Part shown: piece after piece, positions 59,400-64,000 of the stretch | Position numbering within the stretch: position 1 is the stretch's first letter | How the letters are laid out: each line of letters begins with the position of its first letter | Assembly (NCBI GenBank): GCA_016291085.1 | Contig: JAEEVW010000009.1 | Span: forward strand, 40,843-104,842 | Reading direction: 5' to 3' | Length of the DNA: 64,000 bases | Source: Prevotella sp. | GTDB lineage: Bacteria; Bacteroidota; Bacteroidia; Bacteroidales; Bacteroidaceae | Position numbers and translations under genes: made by a program | Notes under the pieces: generated by a model | Databases searched by the model: none | The model's input: only the letters and a program-made list of their open reading frames with translations | What the model was told of the DNA's origin: nothing

Positions 59400-60386
59400 A
59401 TGAAATCATTTATCAACGTACAGGATATCGGTCCGCTGGACAAGGCGATGGCCGAAGCATTCGAGATTAAAAACGACCGTTTCAAATATCAGCATCTGGG
59501 CCGCAACAAGACCCTGATGATGATCTTCTTCAATAACTCCCTGCGCACGCGTCTGTCGACCCAGAAAGCCGCCATGAACCTCGGTATGAATGTCATTGTG
59601 CTTGACGTCAATGCCGGTGCCTGGAAACTTGAAACCGAGCGTGGCGTCATCATGGATGGCGACAAGTCAGAACACCTGCTCGAGGCCATCCCCGTCATGG
59701 GCTGCTACTGCGACCTCATCGGAGTACGTTCCTTTGCTGGTCTCACCGACCGTGAATACGACTATGCTGAGACCGTGCTCCAGCAGTTCATCAAGTACTC
59801 TGGCCGCCCTGTCTTCGCTATGGAGACAGCCACCGTACATCCCCTGCAGGCCTTCGCCGACCTCATCACCATCGAGGAATATTGGAAGCGTTCTGTGGGC
59901 AACGGTTCTGCAGTTGCCAAACCCAAGGTCGTCCTGACCTGGGCTCCTCACTGCCGTGCCTTGCCACAGGCCGTTCCCAACTCGTTTGCCCAGTGGATGA
60001 ATGCCGCTGATGTCGATTTCGTCATTACCCACCCCAAGGGCTACGAGCTCGACCCACAGTTCGTTGGTAATGCTCGCGTGGAATACGACCAGCGCAAAGC
60101 CTTCGAGGGCGCCGACTTCATCTATGCCAAGAACTGGTCGAATCCCGGTGTGACGAATCTTGCCGACTATGGTAAGATTACCTGCGAGGACCGCTCGTGG
60201 ACTGTCGACACCGAACATATGTCATGGACCAACAACGGTAAGTTCATGCACTGTCTGCCCGTACGCCGCAACCTCATCGTCACCGACGACGTCATCGAGT
60301 CAAAGAACTCCATCGTCATCCCCGAGGCTGCCAACCGCGAAATCAGCTGTTCTGTTGTCATCAAACGTATGCTCGAAGCCTTATGA
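59400..60386 (+). CDS. argF': N-succinylornithine-type carbamoyltransferase
   Basis: The 328-residue transcarbamylase has the carbamoyl-phosphate loop FNNSLRTRLST, VIVLDVNAGAWKLETERGVI, HPLQAFADL and FMHCLPVRRN. Overall it resembles the Bacteroides fragilis enzyme that uses N-succinylornithine rather than ornithine. As I recall, in that enzyme a proline at position 90 (DKPEHLL) sets succinyl specificity, and glutamate there favours acetyl. Here the equivalent residue appears to be serine (DKSEHLL), so the acyl preference is uncertain. It is coupled to the next gene by a 4-bp overlap. Confidence 0.88.
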   Translation: MKSFINVQDIGPLDKAMAEAFEIKNDRFKYQHLGRNKTLMMIFFNNSLRTRLSTQKAAMNLGMNVIVLDVNAGAWKLETERGVIMDGDKSEHLLEAIPVMGCYCDLIGVRSFAGLTDREYDYAETVLQQFIKYSGRPVFAMETATVHPLQAFADLITIEEYWKRSVGNGSAVAKPKVVLTWAPHCRALPQAVPNSFAQWMNAADVDFVITHPKGYELDPQFVGNARVEYDQRKAFEGADFIYAKNWSNPGVTNLADYGKITCEDRSWTVDTEHMSWTNNGKFMHCLPVRRNLIVTDDVIESKNSIVIPEAANREISCSVVIKRMLEAL

Positions 60387-61408
60387 TTTCCTTTGAGTGC
60401 GACTACAATAACGGAGCTCATCCTAAGGTGCTCGAAAACCTGGTGCGTTACAACGATGCCAAACCGACACCCTATGGCTTCGACGAGTTCTCCGAGCGCG
60501 CTAAGGACCGCATCCGCGAGGCTATTGGCATGCCTGATGCGCAGATCTTCTTCCTGACGGGTGGCACACAGACCAACGCCACCACCATCGACTCCATGCT
60601 CTATCAGTACGAGGGCGTCATCTGTGTCGGCTCTGGCCATATCAACGTCCATGAAGCTGGTGCCGTCGAGTTCACCGAGCACAAGATTATCACCATCGCT
60701 GACACCCTTGGCAAGATGGAGGCCCGTGTGCTCGACAAGTACCTCGACGACTACATGCATGACGGCAATAAGGATCATGCCGTACACCCTGGACTGGTCT
60801 ACATTACCTTCCCCACCGAACTCGGCACGCTCTATTCTGCTAAGGAACTCGACGACATCTATCAGGTTTGTCGCCGTTACGACATACCGCTTTATATCGA
60901 TGGAGCTCGTCTGGGCTATGGTTTGATGGCCGACGGGTGCGACATCACCCTACCCTATCTGGCACGCCACTGCGACGTGTTTTACATCGGTGGCACGAAG
61001 ATTGGTGCCCTCTGCGGCGAGGCCGTGGTCTTCACCAACCGTCAGGCCCACAAGCATTTCTTCTCCATTCAGAAGCAGCACGGTGCCGTCATTGCAAAAG
61101 GAGCCCTCATCGGACTCCAGTTCGAGGCATTGTTCACCGACGACCTGTACTTTAAGCTCGCACGCCACGCTATCGACATGGCCATGAAGATGAAGCGCAT
61201 CTTCCAGGAGAAGGGTTACGAGTTCTGGCTCGACTCACCCACCAACCAGCAGTTCGTCATCCTGCCCGATGCCAAGGTCGAGGAACTGGCCGCGAAGATG
61301 GACTTCACCCACTGGGGACAGGCTGAGGGCCATCGCACCATCTGTCGTTTCGTCACCTCGTGGGCAACGACAGAAGACGAGATTAACGAATTGAAGCGCC
61401 TACTGTAG
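60383..61408 (+). CDS. Low-specificity threonine aldolase family (PLP beta-eliminating lyase)
   Basis: The 341-residue PLP enzyme has FLTGGTQTNATTI, HINVHEAGAVEFTEHKIIT, YIDGARLGYG and the PLP lysine in VFYIGGTKIGALCGEAV. It fits the threonine aldolase group (threonine to glycine and acetaldehyde), but other beta-eliminating activities are possible. It is the last gene of the cluster beginning at argD and converges with a pectinesterase-like gene, overlapping its end by 9 bp. Confidence 0.85.
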   Translation: MISFECDYNNGAHPKVLENLVRYNDAKPTPYGFDEFSERAKDRIREAIGMPDAQIFFLTGGTQTNATTIDSMLYQYEGVICVGSGHINVHEAGAVEFTEHKIITIADTLGKMEARVLDKYLDDYMHDGNKDHAVHPGLVYITFPTELGTLYSAKELDDIYQVCRRYDIPLYIDGARLGYGLMADGCDITLPYLARHCDVFYIGGTKIGALCGEAVVFTNRQAHKHFFSIQKQHGAVIAKGALIGLQFEALFTDDLYFKLARHAIDMAMKMKRIFQEKGYEFWLDSPTNQQFVILPDAKVEELAAKMDFTHWGQAEGHRTICRFVTSWATTEDEINELKRLL

Positions 61409-62503
61409 GCGCTTCATTAGTTTTCGGGCTTTCTTTTCTATCGCTTGCAACGTGCGGTCGGGCTGCCAGTCACCAAACACATTGTCTATCGTATACCGTA
61501 CCGCCCTCGTTTCCGTCATGATGGTCTCTGCCGTCATGCTTTGCGTCGTTACCGTCTCCTGACCATTCTCCTGTTTCTTTCGCGTCATTTTGAAGGTAAC
61601 CACGTTCGTCGCAGGGGTTATGTTGCGCCCTTCGGCATTCATCGTACCGTATTCCTGGAAATCGTTCTTCACGGTATTCATGCCACGCCAGTCGAAACGT
61701 GTCGGGTTCAGCTTTTCAGGCGACAGCAGCGTGGTGTGGAGCCAGATGCAGTGGGGCGTACCGTTCCAGCCGCGGGCATATTCGAAGTTCGACACGACAT
61801 TCTCTACCGTACAGCGATTGAACACATAGCCCCACGCCGTCTTCGACGTCTTCGGAGCCGCTATCACGTTGCGTCCACTGCCATCGACCGTGCGTTTCTC
61901 AGTCACGATCTTGCAGCGCTCGAACCACACATCGCCGTCACCGCAGATGAAATCCACCGTACCGTGAATCTCCGAGTCCTGAAAGTAGAACTGACTCAGG
62001 TCGTTGTCACTGAAGTACGTATCCTGATACGACAGCAGGCGCACACGGTTACAAATGGTTCGCGTACCTTTATCCTGTAGCGTTACGGCGCGACCTGCCG
62101 ATCCTGCACCATAGTAGTCCAGCGCATTCTTCAGCGTCAGGTCCTGCAGGTAGTTATCCGTACCGCGGTTCTGGAAGATGGCCGTCTTACTGATACCCTC
62201 GTTCTTCACGTCGGGCTTATTCTGTATGATGGTACCCTCCATGCTCTGTCCTATCAGTGCAATGCGGTGACCCGTAATCTTCGTCAGCACCGTCTCGCCC
62301 AAGTCATACAGCCCGTCGGGTATCAGGATATACAGCCGCGGGGCCGTCTTCTCTGCGTTCGTCTTATTAGCCAGATTGATAGCATCCAACAGACTCTTTG
62401 CATTGCCCTGTTCCACCGTTATCACCTGCTGCGCATAGCCAACAAAGGGTAAAAGAATAAAAAGGTAAAGAGTTAAAAGAATTTTCACCCACCTTTGCCC
62501 CAT
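61400..62503 (-). CDS. Pectinesterase-like protein (CE8 fold), first paralog
   Basis: The 367-residue product MGQRWVKILLTLYLFILLPF has a signal peptide. The right-handed beta-helix carries CE8-like sites: YQDTYFSD, the Asp in HGTVDFICGDGDVWFERCKI, and YARGWNG where GRPW is usual. Canonical pectinesterases have GTVDFIFG, so this is a divergent branch. It would demethylate pectin or a related polysaccharide. It is a tandem paralog of the gene at 62557. The ATG at 62503 gives a compact signal peptide. Confidence 0.82.
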   Translation of the reverse strand: MGQRWVKILLTLYLFILLPFVGYAQQVITVEQGNAKSLLDAINLANKTNAEKTAPRLYILIPDGLYDLGETVLTKITGHRIALIGQSMEGTIIQNKPDVKNEGISKTAIFQNRGTDNYLQDLTLKNALDYYGAGSAGRAVTLQDKGTRTICNRVRLLSYQDTYFSDNDLSQFYFQDSEIHGTVDFICGDGDVWFERCKIVTEKRTVDGSGRNVIAAPKTSKTAWGYVFNRCTVENVVSNFEYARGWNGTPHCIWLHTTLLSPEKLNPTRFDWRGMNTVKNDFQEYGTMNAEGRNITPATNVVTFKMTRKKQENGQETVTTQSMTAETIMTETRAVRYTIDNVFGDWQPDRTLQAIEKKARKLMKRLQ

Positions 62504-62556
62504 ATCATATATATATCGTCTCATCGCTTTTTTTACTTTTTTACTTTTTTACCTTT

Positions 62557-63621
62557 TTACTTTTCCAAGTATTGTTTCTTCAGCCTGCAGCTTTGTTTCT
62601 CCAATCTCTTTAACAACTCCACCGGATGCCACTCCGTGAAGACGTTGTCCACCTTGTACCGCTGCAGTTCCTCGAGCGTCATGATGGTCTCGGCATCAAA
62701 GGGCTGCGTATGGTCTCTCAGCGTAAAGGTCACCACATTCGTCTTCGGCGTGATATCGCGACCCTTGGCATCCATCGTACCGTATTCCTTGAAGTAGCAT
62801 TTCGACACCTTCATGCCCTCTGGATCATAGCGCGTCGGCAACAGCTTTTCGGGAGTAAGCAGCGTCGTGTAAAGCCACACACAGGTAGGATTCGTATGCC
62901 ACGACCGGCCGTAGTAGAATTCCGACACGTCGTTTTCTATCGTACAGCGGTTAAACACATATCCCCACTTGGTGTCTGATGTGCGTGGTGCCGCAATGAT
63001 GTTGTTGCCCGATCCGTCCAGCGTGCGCTTCTCCGTCACAATCTTGCAGCGCTCGAACCACACGTCACCAGCACCGCAGATAAAGTCTATCGTGCCGTGA
63101 ATCTCCGAATCCTGGAAATAGTGCTGGCACTGTTCATTATCCGAATAGAAGGTATCCTGATACGACAGCATCCGCACCCGGTTATACACCGTGCGCAGGC
63201 CCTTGTCCTGCATGCACACCGCCCGTCCGTCAGGCTCACACGCATAGTAGTCCAGGTCGTTCTTCAGCGTCAGGTCTTGATAGTAGTTGCACTTACCGCG
63301 GTTCTGCAGCACGGCCGTCTTGCTGATGCTCTCTATCTTGGTGTCCGGCGCATTCCTGATAATCGTACCCTCCATGCTCTGCCCGATAATAGCGATGTTG
63401 TTGCCCGCCACGCGCGTCAGCGTCTTCTCGCCCAAGTCGTAATAGCCGTCGGGAATCAAAATGAAAAGCCGCTCGGAGTCGCGGTCGTAATTACGCGTGC
63501 CGGCCTCCTTGATAGCTGCCAGCAGACTCTCTGCGCTACCCTTTTCCACCAGGATAACGTGTTGCGCACGACTGGACAGCGATGTCAGCAGACACAATAC
63601 GAATAGTAATATTTGTTTCAT
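62557..63621 (-). CDS. Pectinesterase-like protein (CE8 fold), second paralog
   Basis: The 354-residue product MKQILLFVLCLLTSLSSRAQ has a signal peptide and the same site pattern as its neighbour: YQDTFYSD, HGTIDFICGAGDVWFERCKI and YGRSWHTNP. The two proteins share long stretches (IVTEKRTLDGSG, AIIGQSMEGTII-type), so they arose by tandem duplication. A TACCTTTG -7 box at 63640-63647 sets the start at 63621. The pair was probably inherited as a two-gene operon with this copy first. Confidence 0.82.
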   Translation of the reverse strand: MKQILLFVLCLLTSLSSRAQHVILVEKGSAESLLAAIKEAGTRNYDRDSERLFILIPDGYYDLGEKTLTRVAGNNIAIIGQSMEGTIIRNAPDTKIESISKTAVLQNRGKCNYYQDLTLKNDLDYYACEPDGRAVCMQDKGLRTVYNRVRMLSYQDTFYSDNEQCQHYFQDSEIHGTIDFICGAGDVWFERCKIVTEKRTLDGSGNNIIAAPRTSDTKWGYVFNRCTIENDVSEFYYGRSWHTNPTCVWLYTTLLTPEKLLPTRYDPEGMKVSKCYFKEYGTMDAKGRDITPKTNVVTFTLRDHTQPFDAETIMTLEELQRYKVDNVFTEWHPVELLKRLEKQSCRLKKQYLEK

Positions 63622-63784
63622 TTCGATTAGTTTCGCTTGCAAAGGTACGAATAAACGAGGAAAAAGCCAAAAGTTTTTGAGCTTTTTCGAGTGAAAGTAC
63701 CTTCGACGAAGTCAAAGTTACTTGTTTTTTGGCGTAACAACAAATTTTTTCCCTTAAAACTGCACGTAATTCAAAAAATTGCAG

Positions 63785-63792
63785 TACCTTTG
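63785..63792 (+). promoter_or_regulatory. -7 box before tRNA-Pro
   Basis: TACCTTTG lies 21 nt before the tRNA. No exact -33 TTTG is at standard distance. Confidence 0.5.
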
Positions 63793-63812
63793 CACCCGGT
63801 TTAAAAACCATT

Positions 63813-63885
63813 CGGGATGTAGCGCAGTTGGTAGCGCACTACGTTCGGGACGTAGGGGTCGGGCGTTCGAGTCGCCTCATCCCGA
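63813..63885 (+). tRNA. tRNA-Pro (anticodon CGG)
   Basis: A cloverleaf is readable: acceptor CGGGATG/CATCCCG, D arm GCGC/GCGC, anticodon arm CTACG-TTCGGGA-CGTAG with CGG at positions 34-36, and T loop TTCGAGT. The discriminator is A and no CCA is encoded. About 115 bp remain to the window edge; they hold two weak hairpins and no recognised gene. Confidence 0.92.
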
Positions 63886-64000
63886 CAACGCAAGGTTGTC
63901 AATCGCAGGAGTTGGCCCTGCAACCGCTTAAAACAAGCTGGCAATAAGTTCCTGACAGTCAGTACGTTGTAAAGCATGGTGGTCGAGTAATCGGCCACCT

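Noticed and set aside
63801..63998. 65-codon leftward frame at the right edge
   Set aside because: Overlaps the tRNA-Pro gene on the other strand.
63813..64000. Integration site at tRNA-Pro
   Set aside because: No integrase or repeated 3' end of the tRNA is seen in the 115 bp that remain, so it cannot be supported.

Overview
The window looks like chromosome from a Prevotella/Segatella-type member of the Bacteroidales. Support comes from recurrent Bacteroidota promoters (TTTG or TTG, 19-21 nt, then TAnnTTTG), 7TM-AraC regulators, ECF sigma/anti-sigma pairs next to beta-barrels, SpII lipoproteins, DUF4374 and GIN-domain lipoproteins, an rSAM/lipoprotein pair, N-succinylornithine-type carbamoyltransferase, and plant-polysaccharide enzymes (GH3, GH8, CE8). 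The genus is inferred from gene content only.

Layout. 1-8.2 kb: a cut-off HPr-kinase-like gene; a cobalamin riboswitch followed only by a decayed cbiK; a 7TM-AraC regulator; an operator cluster before an orphan 7TM protein; a 5'-truncated repeat-rich surface protein with a small peptide gene behind it; a cytidylate-kinase-like gene. 8.3-18.1 kb: a second cobalamin riboswitch, then an operon of TonB receptor, DUF4374 lipoprotein, exported CbiK, membrane-anchored CobN-like chelatase, ExbB/TolQ-like channel and DUF2149 protein. 18.1-28.5 kb: fused CbiA-CbiP, CobT, BtuF-like and BtuC-like transporter parts, a GH3 enzyme, fused CbiJ-CbiD. 28.6-35.3 kb: sigma/anti-sigma/outer-membrane receptor set, SPFH protein, second BtuB-like receptor. 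35.4-43.8 kb: small membrane protein, rSAM/lipoprotein pair, sigma factor with an anti-sigma/beta-barrel fusion, several lipoproteins, a GIN-domain protein. 43.8-49.8 kb: fused CbiG-CobM, GH8, CobL and fused CobJ-CbiC, all leftward. 49.9-63.9 kb: OmpH, MurI, a candidate ncRNA, KsgA, an arginine/proline operon, two pectinesterase-like genes, tRNA-Pro.

Together the genes supply most of the anaerobic corrin-ring pathway (CbiK, CbiH/CobJ, CbiF/CobM, CbiG, CbiD, CbiJ, CbiE/T, CbiC, CbiA, CbiP, CobT) plus corrinoid uptake. CbiL, CbiB, CobU, CobS, CobA and a BtuD ATPase are not in the window.

Two things stand out. First, the riboswitch operon couples an exported CobN-family chelatase to a proton-channel-type subunit with no CobS/CobT, recalling the heme hmu locus of Porphyromonas but under cobalamin control. 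Second, the region is riddled with small repeats (GC-rich palindromes, 7-bp and 22-bp tandem units) that sit in frame inside coding sequences, especially the cobalamin genes and at or near their fusion joints, and have also entered a riboswitch.
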